Assembly (NCBI GenBank): GCA_963728045.1
Contig: CAVSIE010000005.1
Span: forward strand, 115,014-179,013
Direction: 5' to 3'
Source of the DNA: VRUE01 sp963728045
GTDB taxonomy: Bacteria; Actinomycetota; Thermoleophilia; Solirubrobacterales; 70-9
Length of the DNA stretch: 64,000 nucleotides
The translations under genes were made by a program, and so were the position numbers. Position 1 is the stretch's first letter, and each line of letters starts with the position of its first letter. This document shows positions 1-9,572 of the stretch, in pieces. The notes beneath the pieces were generated by a model that saw only the letters and a program-made list of their open reading frames with translations, was not told the DNA's origin and made no database searches.

Positions 1-425
1 CAGGCCTCAAGGGCGCCGACGCCGGGATCCGGCGATTCGGGATCGTCGAGACCCCACAGATCTCCAAAGAAGGTGTCTTTTGGCGGCGGTTCCACCGCGA
101 CGGCCTCGTAGCGATAGTTCGGCTGGGCGTAGGCGACTTCCGGCTGGCGCTCGAGACGCCGGACGGCCGCCGCCACCGATCCCTCGAACTCGACCACCTG
201 CGCCCTCGGCAGGTCGAGCGAATCCTCGAACTGGACGCCCGCGGCCCGGCGTGCGTCGCGGCGATCCACGGCAGACGCCCCAGGCTCGAACCTCACGATC
301 GCCTCGCCCGGCAGATACCGGTCGGCCGCCTCGGTCCGGGTCAGCCCACTGACGACAGAGGCCGCCACCGGCACGGGCGCCGCGCACACGATCGCCCAAA
401 CGGCAATGGAAAGTCGCACCGCCAT
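1..425 (-). CDS. Subtilisin-like serine protease (S8), N-terminal part only
   Basis: An open frame runs on the minus strand from ATG at 425 to the left edge, so the gene is cut by the window and has no stop here. The first ~22 residues are hydrophobic (AVWAIVCAAPVPVAAS) and look like a signal peptide. The next ~100 residues resemble the subtilase inhibitor propeptide (RYLPGEAIVRFEPGA, then EVAYAQPNYRYEA), followed by FFGDLWGLDD, the usual start of the mature S8 domain. The catalytic Asp/His/Ser motifs lie outside the window. A secreted protease is expected; the type is inferred from the propeptide pattern only. Confidence 0.7.
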   Translation of the reverse strand, partial: MAVRLSIAVWAIVCAAPVPVAASVVSGLTRTEAADRYLPGEAIVRFEPGASAVDRRDARRAAGVQFEDSLDLPRAQVVEFEGSVAAAVRRLERQPEVAYAQPNYRYEAVAVEPPPKDTFFGDLWGLDDPESPDPGVGALEA

Positions 426-676
426 CCCCCGGTGGCTGCCCCTACTGGTCATCTGGATCAAGGTATCGGCTTGGATCGCACTTCTCCTGAACACGCACCG
501 GCGCGCTTTCGAGCGCTGGAAAGCGTTCACCACCCCTTGACGCGTCCAGACCTCGCCGCCTGCTACGGTCCCGGCGTTCGGTCGGATCGTTTGATCCGGC
601 AAAGTCGTGTGTAGCGCTCGCGTCGTTGCTTTACCAGCATCCTCCGCGTTCGCAGCACATGAAGTGGAGGCAATGC
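426..676 (+). promoter_or_regulatory. Leader/promoter region of the cold-shock gene
   Basis: About 250 bases without a convincing gene. A TTGACG at 537-542 followed by TGCTAC is a possible promoter, and GGATC-GTTT-GATCC (584-597) can form a small hairpin. If that promoter is used, the 5' leader would be ~100 nt, as is common for cold-shock genes. Evidence for the exact promoter is weak. Confidence 0.3.
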
Positions 677-883
677 ATGCCCACTGGAACAGTCAAGTGG
701 TTCAGCGACGACAAGGGTTACGGGTTCATCACACCCGATGACGGCTCTAAGGACGTCTTCGTCCATCACAGCGCGATCCTCGGCGAGGGCTTCAAGACCC
801 TGGCAGAGGGCGCCAAGGTGAGCTACGAGTCCGAGGAAGGCCCCAAGGGCCCGGCTGCCGCGAGCGTCCAGCAGACCTCGTAG
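677..883 (+). CDS. Cold-shock protein (CspA family)
   Basis: 68-residue single cold-shock domain, the normal length. It binds single-stranded RNA/DNA as an RNA chaperone. RNP1 is KGYGFI (K-G-Y-G-F-I at residues ~16-21) and RNP2 is VFVHHSA. The frame is open further upstream, but GGAGG at 666-670 lies 6 nt before the ATG at 677 and the protein then begins MPTGTVKWF as in other family members, which fixes the start. A strong intrinsic terminator follows 22 nt after the stop, so it is probably monocistronic. Confidence 0.95.
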   Translation: MPTGTVKWFSDDKGYGFITPDDGSKDVFVHHSAILGEGFKTLAEGAKVSYESEEGPKGPAAASVQQTS

Positions 884-904
884 TCGCACACCGCTCTTAG
901 CAGT

Positions 905-936
905 GAAGAGGCCCGCTCCGGCGGGCCTCTTCTTTT
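905..936 (+). terminator. Rho-independent terminator of the cold-shock gene
   Basis: Perfect 12-bp stem (905-916 with 921-932), TCCG loop, then TTTT. It sits between the csp stop codon and the typA start. Confidence 0.9.
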
Positions 937-955
937 CCCTACCCTGCCTGCTGCC

Positions 956-2808
<1,853 letters not shown>

Positions 2809-2844
2809 AAAAGGGCCGCCGCGGGGATTGTCCGCGACGGCCCT
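2809..2844 (-). terminator. Terminator for the acyl-CoA dehydrogenase gene
   Basis: Stem 2812-2823 pairs with 2833-2844 with one mismatch. On the minus strand it is followed by a run of five Ts (A-run 2808-2812), so it serves the minus-strand gene ending at 2876 and may also stop typA transcripts. Confidence 0.75.
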
Positions 2845-2875
2845 CGGTCAGGACACCCCTGCCCTGAGCTCGTGA

Positions 2876-4105
2876 CTAGACGGTCGCCGCCGCCTGCTCG
2901 GCTTGACTCGACTCGGACTCCTTGGCCTTCGCTGCGGCCTCGGGCGTGGTCTCGTCGATGTTGCGCGGCAGCAGCACCTCGCGGGCGATCACCAAGCGCT
3001 GGATCTGGCTCGTGCCCTCGTAGAGCTGCATGATCTTGGCGTCACGCATCAGCTTCTCCACCGGGTACTCCTTGATGAAGCCGTAGCCGCCGTAGACCTG
3101 AACCGCGTCGACGGTGATCTCCATCGCCGAGTCGGCGGCGAAGCGCTTCGCCTCGGAGGAGACCAGCGTGTTGCGCTTGCCCTGGTCGAGCAGCACGGCC
3201 GAGTTCCAGACCAGCAGCCGGCCGGCGTCGACCTTGGTCGCCATGTCGGCGATCATGAACTGGATCGCCTGGTGCATCGCGATCGGCACGCCGAACTGGA
3301 CCCTTTCCTTCGAGTACTCCGCGGCGTACTCGAACGCCGCGCGGCCGATCCCGACAGCCATCGCCGAGACGCCGGGGCGGGTCCGGTCGAGGGTCATCAT
3401 CGCCAGCTTGAAGCCCTTGTTCTCCTCGCCGAGCAGGTTCTCAGCGGGGATCTCGACCTCATCGAAGGAGATGGTCGCGGTGTTGGAGGCCCGCTGCCCC
3501 ATCTTGTCCTCCTTCTTGTCGACCGTGACCCCGGGCAGGTCGGCGTCGACGACGAAGGCGCTGATTCCGCGGTGACCGGCCTCGGGGTCGGTCTTGGCGT
3601 AGACCGTGAAGTAGTCGGCGTAGGTGCCGTTGGTGATGAAGCACTTGGAGCCGTTGATCACGTACTTGTCGCCCTTCTTGACGGCGCGGGTCTTCATCCC
3701 CGAGACGTCAGAGCCGGCATCCGGCTCGGTCAGGCAGAAGGAGGCGAGCTTGGGCTCCTCGCTGAGCATCCCCAGGTACTTCTTCTTCGTCTCCTCGGAG
3801 CCGCCGAGCGTGATCGGGGCGGAGGCGAGGCCGTTGGCCATCAGCGAGGTGCCGATGCCCGAGCATCCCCAACCCATCTCCTCCTCGATCAGGCAGCCGG
3901 AGAGGTAGTCGAGGCCCGGTCCGCCGTAGGCCTCGGGGATGTGGGTGTTCATCAACCCGACCTCCCAGGCCTTGTCGATGATGTCCTGCGGCCAGGTGCC
4001 GTCCTTGTCGTACTCCCAGGCGACTTTGCGGATCTCCTTCTCCGCGAAGTTGTGCGCCAGCTCGCGCAGATCCTTCTGCTCGTCGGTGAGGGTGAAGTCA
4101 ACCAC
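2876..4105 (-). CDS. Acyl-CoA dehydrogenase (short/medium-chain type)
   Basis: 409-residue FAD flavoenzyme that introduces the alpha-beta double bond in acyl-CoA. N-terminal helical domain (TDEQKDLRELAHNF), middle beta domain with the flavin-contact CLTEPDAGSDVSG, and C-terminal domain with YGGYGFIKEYPVEKLMRD. The catalytic base is visible in the medium-chain position as LYEGTSQIQR. It starts at GTG 4105 with AGGAG at 4115-4119, 9 nt upstream. A palindromic TetR-like operator lies 70 bp upstream at 4175-4190, suggesting control together with the aldehyde dehydrogenase and nitrilase genes. The C-terminus ends in an Ala/Glu-rich tail of about 25 residues. Exact substrate is unknown. Confidence 0.93.
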   Translation of the reverse strand: MVDFTLTDEQKDLRELAHNFAEKEIRKVAWEYDKDGTWPQDIIDKAWEVGLMNTHIPEAYGGPGLDYLSGCLIEEEMGWGCSGIGTSLMANGLASAPITLGGSEETKKKYLGMLSEEPKLASFCLTEPDAGSDVSGMKTRAVKKGDKYVINGSKCFITNGTYADYFTVYAKTDPEAGHRGISAFVVDADLPGVTVDKKEDKMGQRASNTATISFDEVEIPAENLLGEENKGFKLAMMTLDRTRPGVSAMAVGIGRAAFEYAAEYSKERVQFGVPIAMHQAIQFMIADMATKVDAGRLLVWNSAVLLDQGKRNTLVSSEAKRFAADSAMEITVDAVQVYGGYGFIKEYPVEKLMRDAKIMQLYEGTSQIQRLVIAREVLLPRNIDETTPEAAAKAKESESSQAEQAAATV

Positions 4106-4171
4106 GGGTCGCGGCTCCTTTTCGTCCGTGCTCAGGCCTTTTCATGCGGCCTCGCCGCCTGGCGCGACCAC

Positions 4172-4191
4172 CGATTGACTGGTCAGTCAAC
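4172..4191. promoter_or_regulatory. Putative TetR-family operator, site 1
   Basis: TTGACTG-GT-CAGTCAA (4175-4190) is a perfect 7-bp inverted repeat. Its reverse complement over 20 bp differs by one base from the site at 52101-52120. It lies upstream of the acyl-CoA dehydrogenase, and its minus strand contains TTGACT, which could serve as a -35 box that a repressor would cover. Confidence 0.65.
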
Positions 4192-4268
4192 CAAGCAGGA
4201 GAGTAGCGGATAGCGGCGCAGCGGAGAAAGCCCTATCCAGCGGGCAAAGACCGCACTAGTCTTGACCA

Positions 4269-4742
4269 ATGGCGCAACTGGTTGCGGCGATCGACATCCA
4301 GAGCGGCTGGGTGCTGGCGGCGCTGACCCTCTTCGTCTTCCCGGTCGCGGCCACCGCCTTCGCCTGCTCCGGAGCAGGCTGGAACAACATCGGCAAGGGT
4401 CGTTTCGGGATCGTCCAAGCGATGCCGCCGCCCCGCCTCTCGCAGCCGGCTCCGCCGATCGACAAGGCCGAGCAGGCCGCCGAGACCCGGCAGATGCTGG
4501 AGGCCAAGTCCTACCGGCGCCAGCGCCGCGGCGAGGAGCCGCTCGAAGTTGAGGCCGAGATGCAGCGCCTGCTCGCCTTAAAAGCGGCGGCCGAGCCCAG
4601 CCTCGACGAGAAGCTTCGGGCCGAGGTCCGTGAACTGGTGGTGGCCCGCAACGAACGGCGCATGAGCCGTGGCCAGGCGCCGCTCGACATCGAGGCGGAG
4701 ACCGAGCGCCAGTGCGCCGATTTCATAGGATTGGGCAAGTGA
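4269..4742 (+). CDS. Hypothetical membrane-anchored protein
   Basis: 157 residues, function not recognised. One hydrophobic segment near the N-terminus (residues ~14-32, VLAALTLFVFPVAATAFAC) is followed by a Pro-rich stretch and a charged, helical C-terminal half. Two similar short blocks, RRGEEPLEVEAEMQRLL and SRGQAPLDIEAETERQC, suggest an internal duplication. A TAGTCT box lies 6 nt before the ATG with no Shine-Dalgarno, so the transcript may be leaderless. The stop overlaps the next start (TGATG), implying translational coupling. Confidence 0.7.
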   Translation: MAQLVAAIDIQSGWVLAALTLFVFPVAATAFACSGAGWNNIGKGRFGIVQAMPPPRLSQPAPPIDKAEQAAETRQMLEAKSYRRQRRGEEPLEVEAEMQRLLALKAAAEPSLDEKLRAEVRELVVARNERRMSRGQAPLDIEAETERQCADFIGLGK

Positions 4743-5080
4743 TGAAAGGCGCCGCCGAGGAGAACCTCTACGAGATCGAGGAGCTGCTGATGCAGCCCGG
4801 CACCTACTTCAACCCCCAGACCGAGGTCCTGGTCGTGGTCGACGACTCGACCTCGCTCGACCAGGAGGTCTTCAACATGGAGGCCTACGAGGGTGCGGAC
4901 TGGGTACGCATCTCCGACGACGTGCCGATCGACGAAGACGGGCGCGACCGCGCCCTCGAGGTCTTCCAGACCAACTATCACCCCGGCTCCAGCGGCTCGG
5001 TCTCCGAGACCGCCCTCGAGCAGGGCGACGACGAGCTCGACGAGGACGAGAACGGCCAAGACCCTGGCCGCGAGGACTGA
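4742..5080 (+). CDS. Hypothetical acidic protein
   Basis: 112 residues, no family recognised. The start at 4742 overlaps the stop of the preceding gene (TGATG), which favours it over in-frame codons further upstream. The core (NLYEIEELLMQPGTYF, TEVLVVVDDS) looks like a compact folded domain; the last ~25 residues are strongly acidic (GDDELDEDENGQDPG). It is followed after 7 nt by the peroxiredoxin gene, so the three genes probably form one operon. Confidence 0.65.
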   Translation: MKGAAEENLYEIEELLMQPGTYFNPQTEVLVVVDDSTSLDQEVFNMEAYEGADWVRISDDVPIDEDGRDRALEVFQTNYHPGSSGSVSETALEQGDDELDEDENGQDPGRED

Positions 5081-5087
5081 GCCGGCG

Positions 5088-5558
5088 ATGCTCGAGGCCG
5101 GCGCGACCGCACCCGACTTCACCCTGCCCGATCAGGACGGCAACGACGTCTCCCTGGCCGAGCTGCGGGGCCAGACGGTCGTGCTCTATTTCTACCCGCG
5201 GGCCGATACCCCCGGCTGCACAGTCCAGGCCTGCGGCGTGCGCGACCGGCGCGCCGACTACGCGGCGGCCGGAGCGCGAGTGCTCGGCGTCTCCCCCGAC
5301 GGGGTCGAGGACGTGAAGAAGTTCGTCGACAAGTTCGATCTTGGCTTCACTCTGCTCGCCGACGCCGACCACGCGGTCGCCGACGCCTACGGGACCTGGG
5401 TCGAGAAGTCGATGTACGGCAAGAAGCACATGGGCGCGCAGCGTGCGACCTTTGTGATCGACCCTGACGGCAAGATCACCAAGGTCTTCCCCAAGGTGTC
5501 GCCGAAAACGCACGACGACGTCGTGCTCGAGGTCCTCGCCGAGCTCTCAGCCGCTTGA
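5088..5558 (+). CDS. bcp: Thioredoxin-dependent peroxiredoxin, Bcp/PrxQ type
   Basis: 156 residues, typical for PrxQ. It reduces hydrogen peroxide and organic hydroperoxides in the cytoplasm with thioredoxin as reductant. The peroxidatic Cys is in DTPGCTVQAC, with the resolving Cys five residues later, the Bcp CxxxxC arrangement. PDFTLPDQDG and QRATFVIDPDGKI are further family signatures. The ATG at 5088 is chosen because the protein then begins MLEAGATAPDF; longer in-frame extensions overlap the previous gene. Confidence 0.93.
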   Translation: MLEAGATAPDFTLPDQDGNDVSLAELRGQTVVLYFYPRADTPGCTVQACGVRDRRADYAAAGARVLGVSPDGVEDVKKFVDKFDLGFTLLADADHAVADAYGTWVEKSMYGKKHMGAQRATFVIDPDGKITKVFPKVSPKTHDDVVLEVLAELSAA

Positions 5559-5569
5559 GCGACGCGCCG

Positions 5570-6571
5570 TCAGGCGCTGAGCACCACAATCACGATGTAG
5601 GAGCAGTAGAGCGTGATCCAGGTGATCACAGCCGGAAGCGAGAAGCGGTCGCGCCGGTGCAGCATCTCGTAGGCGAGAAAGCCTCCGGCGAGTCCGAGCA
5701 CGACCGAGATCGCGGCGTTGGTGCTCAGCGCCCAGTCGGTGAAGATCAGGCCGATCCCCACCGGGATCGTCGACTGGAAGACCATCGCACCGGTGATGTT
5801 TCCCAGCGCCAGGCTGTCCTTGCCCTCGCGAACCCAGAAGAAGCTGTTGACCTTCTCCGGCAGCTCGGTCGCCAGCGGCGCCAGGATCAGCGCCAGAACG
5901 ACGGCCTCGACCCCAAGCGACTCGGCGATATGGAGCAGCTCCTCGACGAAGAGATGGGCGCCACCGACCATCGCACCTAGGCCCACAAGCAGCTGGACGA
6001 TGCAGAGCAGCAGGCTCGGGTCGGTGCGGCGCTCCTCTCGGCGCTCGAAGATCAGCGGGTTGAGTGTGGCGTGGTCCTGCACCGACCCGCTGGCGAGCAG
6101 CGTGCGACGCACGTAGAAGACGTAGGCGAGGATGACCCCGATCCCAGCGGGTATCCGCACCGCAGGGGGCGCGCCCCAGGCGAGGACGAGCCCCACGCCG
6201 AAGAAGATCAGGAAGAAGATCAGGTCCCGCTCCAGGGTCGGCCCGTGTGCGTCCAGCTTCAGGCCCTGCTCGCGCCGCTCGCGATACAGGTAGGCGAAGA
6301 GACCGACCAGGCCCATTGCCAGCGTTCCCAGCAGGAAGGGCGCGCCGACGATCGCCCCGATCGCCACGTCGTCGCCCCCCTCCGCGGCGCCGAGCAGGGC
6401 GACGATCGCGATCAGCGTCTCCGGCATCGCCGTGCCGACGGCGGCCAGCAGGCTGCCGACCGCGCCTTCGCCCAGTTTCAGCCGGTGGCCGATCCACTCG
6501 ACGGCGTTGGTGAAGAGCAGCGCTCCTGCGAGGATGACGGCGAAGCTGAGCGCCAGCAGCAGGACGCTCAT
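5570..6571 (-). CDS. Sodium/calcium exchanger family membrane protein
   Basis: 333-residue CaCA-family antiporter with about ten hydrophobic segments. The two inverted alpha repeats are visible: GTAMPETLIAIVA near residues 47-59 and LATELPEKVNSFFW near residues 225-238, each carrying the acidic residue expected to coordinate the cation. The middle hydrophilic loop (FERREERRTDP) links the halves. It converges on the peroxiredoxin gene with 11 nt between them. The ion cannot be decided from sequence alone. Confidence 0.88.
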   Translation of the reverse strand: MSVLLLALSFAVILAGALLFTNAVEWIGHRLKLGEGAVGSLLAAVGTAMPETLIAIVALLGAAEGGDDVAIGAIVGAPFLLGTLAMGLVGLFAYLYRERREQGLKLDAHGPTLERDLIFFLIFFGVGLVLAWGAPPAVRIPAGIGVILAYVFYVRRTLLASGSVQDHATLNPLIFERREERRTDPSLLLCIVQLLVGLGAMVGGAHLFVEELLHIAESLGVEAVVLALILAPLATELPEKVNSFFWVREGKDSLALGNITGAMVFQSTIPVGIGLIFTDWALSTNAAISVVLGLAGGFLAYEMLHRRDRFSLPAVITWITLYCSYIVIVVLSA

Positions 6572-6607
6572 CGCCTGCCGCCGCTCACCTGTCGGACCGT
6601 CCCGTGG

Positions 6608-7708
6608 TTAGCCGAGCTTGGAGCCGCACTTCTGGATGTCAGCGGCGCTGCGTGCGCCTTGGAGGCACTCGGTGTAGGACTGGCTGCTGCCGGAGCCGGA
6701 GCCGCTACTTCCACCGCCGACCTTGCCGAGCAGGTCGCCGAGGGCACCGGCCCCGCCACCCCCGCCTTCGAGCAGGCCGAGAAGTTCGATCGGGTTCACT
6801 TTGAGCTTGAGGAAGAGGTCATTGAGTGGCTTGGCTTTCGACGGGGCGACGATCGACTGTTCCTCGTTGACGCCGGTAAGGGTGAGGTCGAAGTCGATGG
6901 CGATCTGCTCCGGCCCGGTTCCCGCTTCCTCCGGTTCGATCTCGAGCTGCGTCGCGACCTTCCGCACGATGTCGTCGTCGCCGACGTCGACTTCGACAGG
7001 AGCGCTCTTCACTGCGTCTTCGAGCTGGCTCTTGGCTTCTTCGACCCCCTCATCGGTGAGGGCGAACGGTCCTTCGACCTGGCTCAGCTGCGATTCGCAG
7101 GCCGGCTCGTTGGAGAGCTCCACCAACGAGTCGAGCGCTCCCGGCACATCGAGGTCCCCGGTGACCTTCGTCGTACTCGTGCCGCCGACTTTGGCGCTGC
7201 CGTCGTCGCTGAGGTTTTCGACGAAGTCAGCAACTTCGAGCTCACTGGCTGCTTCCTGGCAAGCCGTGACGTCCGACGCCTGGCCGCCTTCTTTCTGCGC
7301 TTCCTCGATCGCCGACTTGACGAAGCTGAAGGTAGTCGGGTCGACCTCGTAGTCGACACCTTCGTAGTTCACGTAAGCCTTGTTCGGCAGCAATACCAGG
7401 CCGCCCTCGAAGTCGATCTGTTCGCCGGAAAGGTCGCCTTTGGCATCCATGGTCAGAGAGAGCCGCGGCGGCTGTCCTTTGCCTCCACTCTGGAACGGAC
7501 CGGAGAGGCTGACGTCGAGATCCCCGCCTTCCGGCCCTTTCGCGTCGACCGAGAGGGAGAGGTCGATGTCGCCGCTTTCGGCGCCCTTGAAGGTGGCGTT
7601 GTCGAGTACGGCCTCGGGGCTGCCGCTGTCCTCGCTGCCGCAGGCGGCGAAGGTGGTGGCCAGCGCAAACAGCGCGGCGAGCAAGATGAAAATGCGAAGT
7701 CGATTCAA
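6608..7708 (-). CDS. Secreted lipoprotein, possibly LppX/LprG-like
   Basis: 366 residues. A signal peptide (RLRIFILLAALFALA) ends in a lipobox TTFAAC, so the protein is lipid-anchored outside the membrane. TTG 7708 is chosen as the start because GGAGGG at 7715-7720 lies 6 nt upstream and the signal peptide then begins directly. The N-terminal half (repeated LSLSVDAKG / LSLTMDAKG blocks) resembles LppX/LprG lipid-binding lipoproteins, a weak similarity. A glycine/serine-rich linker precedes the last ~25 residues, which hold two Cys (YTECLQGARS, QKCGSK). Confidence 0.75.
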   Translation of the reverse strand: MNRLRIFILLAALFALATTFAACGSEDSGSPEAVLDNATFKGAESGDIDLSLSVDAKGPEGGDLDVSLSGPFQSGGKGQPPRLSLTMDAKGDLSGEQIDFEGGLVLLPNKAYVNYEGVDYEVDPTTFSFVKSAIEEAQKEGGQASDVTACQEAASELEVADFVENLSDDGSAKVGGTSTTKVTGDLDVPGALDSLVELSNEPACESQLSQVEGPFALTDEGVEEAKSQLEDAVKSAPVEVDVGDDDIVRKVATQLEIEPEEAGTGPEQIAIDFDLTLTGVNEEQSIVAPSKAKPLNDLFLKLKVNPIELLGLLEGGGGGAGALGDLLGKVGGGSSGSGSGSSQSYTECLQGARSAADIQKCGSKLG

Positions 7709-7765
7709 AGTAATCCCTCCCGAGGCAGAAGATTCTGGCATGAAGGCCGCGAAAATGCCGGCCGC

Positions 7766-8005
7766 TTAACGCGTGGTTCGAACCGGAGGCGCCTCGTCCG
7801 TAGTCAGGTCGAGGGCGAGCGGGAAGAGGAAGGCGCCGAGCGAGATCAGGATCACGCCGATCACGACGAGCCAGCGAGAGCGGCTGAAGTGACCGAGGAC
7901 GCCGATCGCGAAGCCGACGAAGACCAGGGCGATGTAGGGGCCGGCGCGGTCAGGCAGCAGCGCCGCCAGGGGCAGGGCGTAGTCGAGCACGCTGGCAATT
8001 ATCAT
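7766..8005 (-). CDS. Small membrane protein
   Basis: 79 residues with two predicted membrane helices (YIALVFVGFAIGVLG and WLVVIGVILISLGAFLFPLAL) separated by a basic loop HFSRSRW. The longer frame upstream is antisense to the MoxR gene, so ATG 8005 is preferred. It is divergent from moxR with only 6 bases between the start codons. Function unknown. Confidence 0.6.
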   Translation of the reverse strand: MIIASVLDYALPLAALLPDRAGPYIALVFVGFAIGVLGHFSRSRWLVVIGVILISLGAFLFPLALDLTTDEAPPVRTTR

Positions 8006-8011
8006 CGCCCC

Positions 8012-8887
8012 ATGGCTGCCGGTTCCGTCGCCGAGGTTAAGGAAGCGCTCGCGGGCGCGGGCTACCTCGCCGACGAGCCTGCCGCGCTGGTCTCCTTCCT
8101 CGCCCAGCGGCTCGGCAAGCCGGTGCTGGTCGAGGGGCCGGCCGGGGTCGGCAAGACGGAGCTGGCAAAGGCGCTCTCGCGCGCCACCGGTCGCGAGCTG
8201 ATCCGTCTCCAGTGTTACGAGGGCCTCGACGAGGCGAAGGCGCTCTACGAGTGGAACTACCGCAAGCAGCTGCTGCGGATCCAGGCCGGCGGCGAGTCCG
8301 GCTGGGAGGAGGTCCACGGCGACATCTTCGACAAGGAGTTCCTGCTCGAGCGGCCGCTGATGCAGGCGATCGCCAGCGCCGATCCCGTCGTCCTGCTGAT
8401 CGACGAGATCGACAAGACGGACCAAGAGTTCGAGGCGATGCTGCTCGAGCTGCTCTCGGACTTTCAGATCACGATCCCGGAGATGGGGCAGGTGTCGGCG
8501 ACGACGATGCCGATCGTCGTCCTCACCTCGAACAACTCGCGCGAGCTGACCGAGGCCCTGAAGCGGCGCTGCCTCTACCTATGGCTCGACTACCCCAACC
8601 TCGAGCGGGAGATGGAAATCGTCCACCTGCACACGCCCGAGCTATCGGAGACGCTGACCCGCCGCCTGGTCGAGGTGGTCAGCATGGTCCGCTCGCTCGA
8701 TCTCAAGAAGCCGCCCTCGATCGCCGAGTCGATCGACTGGGCGCGCACGCTGCTGCTAATGGGCGCCGAGGACATCGACCGCGAGACCTTCGAGCAGTCG
8801 ATGTCGATCATCGTCAAGCACCGCACCGACATCGACCTGGTCGCCGAGCGAGTGGGCGTCAAGCTGGCCGAGCCGACGACAGGCTGA
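8012..8887 (+). CDS. MoxR-type AAA ATPase
   Basis: 291-residue AAA+ ATPase of the MoxR/CoxD group, a chaperone that usually works with a von Willebrand A protein. Walker A GPAGVGKTEL near residue 42, Walker B LLIDEIDK, sensor 1 LTSNNSREL and an arginine-rich sensor region (ALKRRCLYLW). The start at 8012 follows a TATCAT box by 6 nt, suggesting a leaderless message; the open frame upstream lies antisense to other genes. Its likely partner, a CoxE-like VWA protein, is at 11155-12562 on the same strand, with an oppositely oriented ABC exporter in between. Confidence 0.9.
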   Translation: MAAGSVAEVKEALAGAGYLADEPAALVSFLAQRLGKPVLVEGPAGVGKTELAKALSRATGRELIRLQCYEGLDEAKALYEWNYRKQLLRIQAGGESGWEEVHGDIFDKEFLLERPLMQAIASADPVVLLIDEIDKTDQEFEAMLLELLSDFQITIPEMGQVSATTMPIVVLTSNNSRELTEALKRRCLYLWLDYPNLEREMEIVHLHTPELSETLTRRLVEVVSMVRSLDLKKPPSIAESIDWARTLLLMGAEDIDRETFEQSMSIIVKHRTDIDLVAERVGVKLAEPTTG

Positions 8888-9572
8888 GCACCTCGACATC
8901 GGGTGGCCCGTCGTAGGAAAGTCGCCCGTCGCGCAATCCCACGCAGCGACTGGAAGCGATGACGACCTCGGGACGGTGAGTCGAGACGACGATCGCGGCG
9001 CCCGTGTCGCGTACCTCTCGAAACAGCTCGAAGAGAACGTCGCGGCTGGGCGGATCGAGGCCGTCGAAGGGCTCGTCGGCGAGCAGGATCGAGAAGGGGC
9101 GGATCAGGGCGAGGGCGATCGAGGCCTTCTGCCGCATGCCGTGGCTGAATTCGGCAGGAAGGCTGTCGCTCCATTCGCCCAGGCCCAAGCGTCCCAGGAG
9201 GCGGGAGGCCCGAGCGCCGTCGTCGGCCGCGCCGTGAAGGCCCCCGACGTACTCGAGGTGCTCGCCGAGGCTGAGGTCGTCGTAGAAGACCGGCGTGTCC
9301 GGCAGGTAGGAGACCGCGCGCCTCGCCTCGACCGAGCCGGCCTCGGCGCCAGCCACCGAGAGCGTACCGGCCGATGCCTCCAGCAGTCCGGCGGCGATGG
9401 TGAAGAAGGTCGTCTTGCCGGCGCCGTTGGGGCCGACGAGGGCGATCAGCTCTCCCGACTGGACCTTGATGTCGAACGAGCTCAGCGCCTCAAAGCCGTC
9501 ATAGCTCCGGCCGAGGCCGCGAGCCGTCAGGACCGGCCCACGGGGGGAATCCGGCTGGCGCGGCGCCCTCAT
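8859..9572 (-). CDS. ABC transporter ATP-binding protein
   Basis: 237 residues. Walker A GPNGAGKTT, signature FSHGMRQK (LSGGQ variant), Walker B ILLADEPFDGLD, H-loop STHR. Typical of exporters of the CcmA/NatA type. ATG 9572 overlaps the stop of the permease gene (ATGA), so both are translated together. Its 3' end overlaps the convergent moxR gene by 29 bp. Substrate unknown. Confidence 0.9.
   Translation of the reverse strand: MRAPRQPDSPRGPVLTARGLGRSYDGFEALSSFDIKVQSGELIALVGPNGAGKTTFFTIAAGLLEASAGTLSVAGAEAGSVEARRAVSYLPDTPVFYDDLSLGEHLEYVGGLHGAADDGARASRLLGRLGLGEWSDSLPAEFSHGMRQKASIALALIRPFSILLADEPFDGLDPPSRDVLFELFREVRDTGAAIVVSTHRPEVVIASSRCVGLRDGRLSYDGPPDVEVLSLSSARPA

Noticed and set aside
432..614. 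Short plus-strand frame upstream of the cold-shock gene
   Set aside because: No ribosome-binding site, composition unlike a protein, and it lies in the probable csp promoter region.
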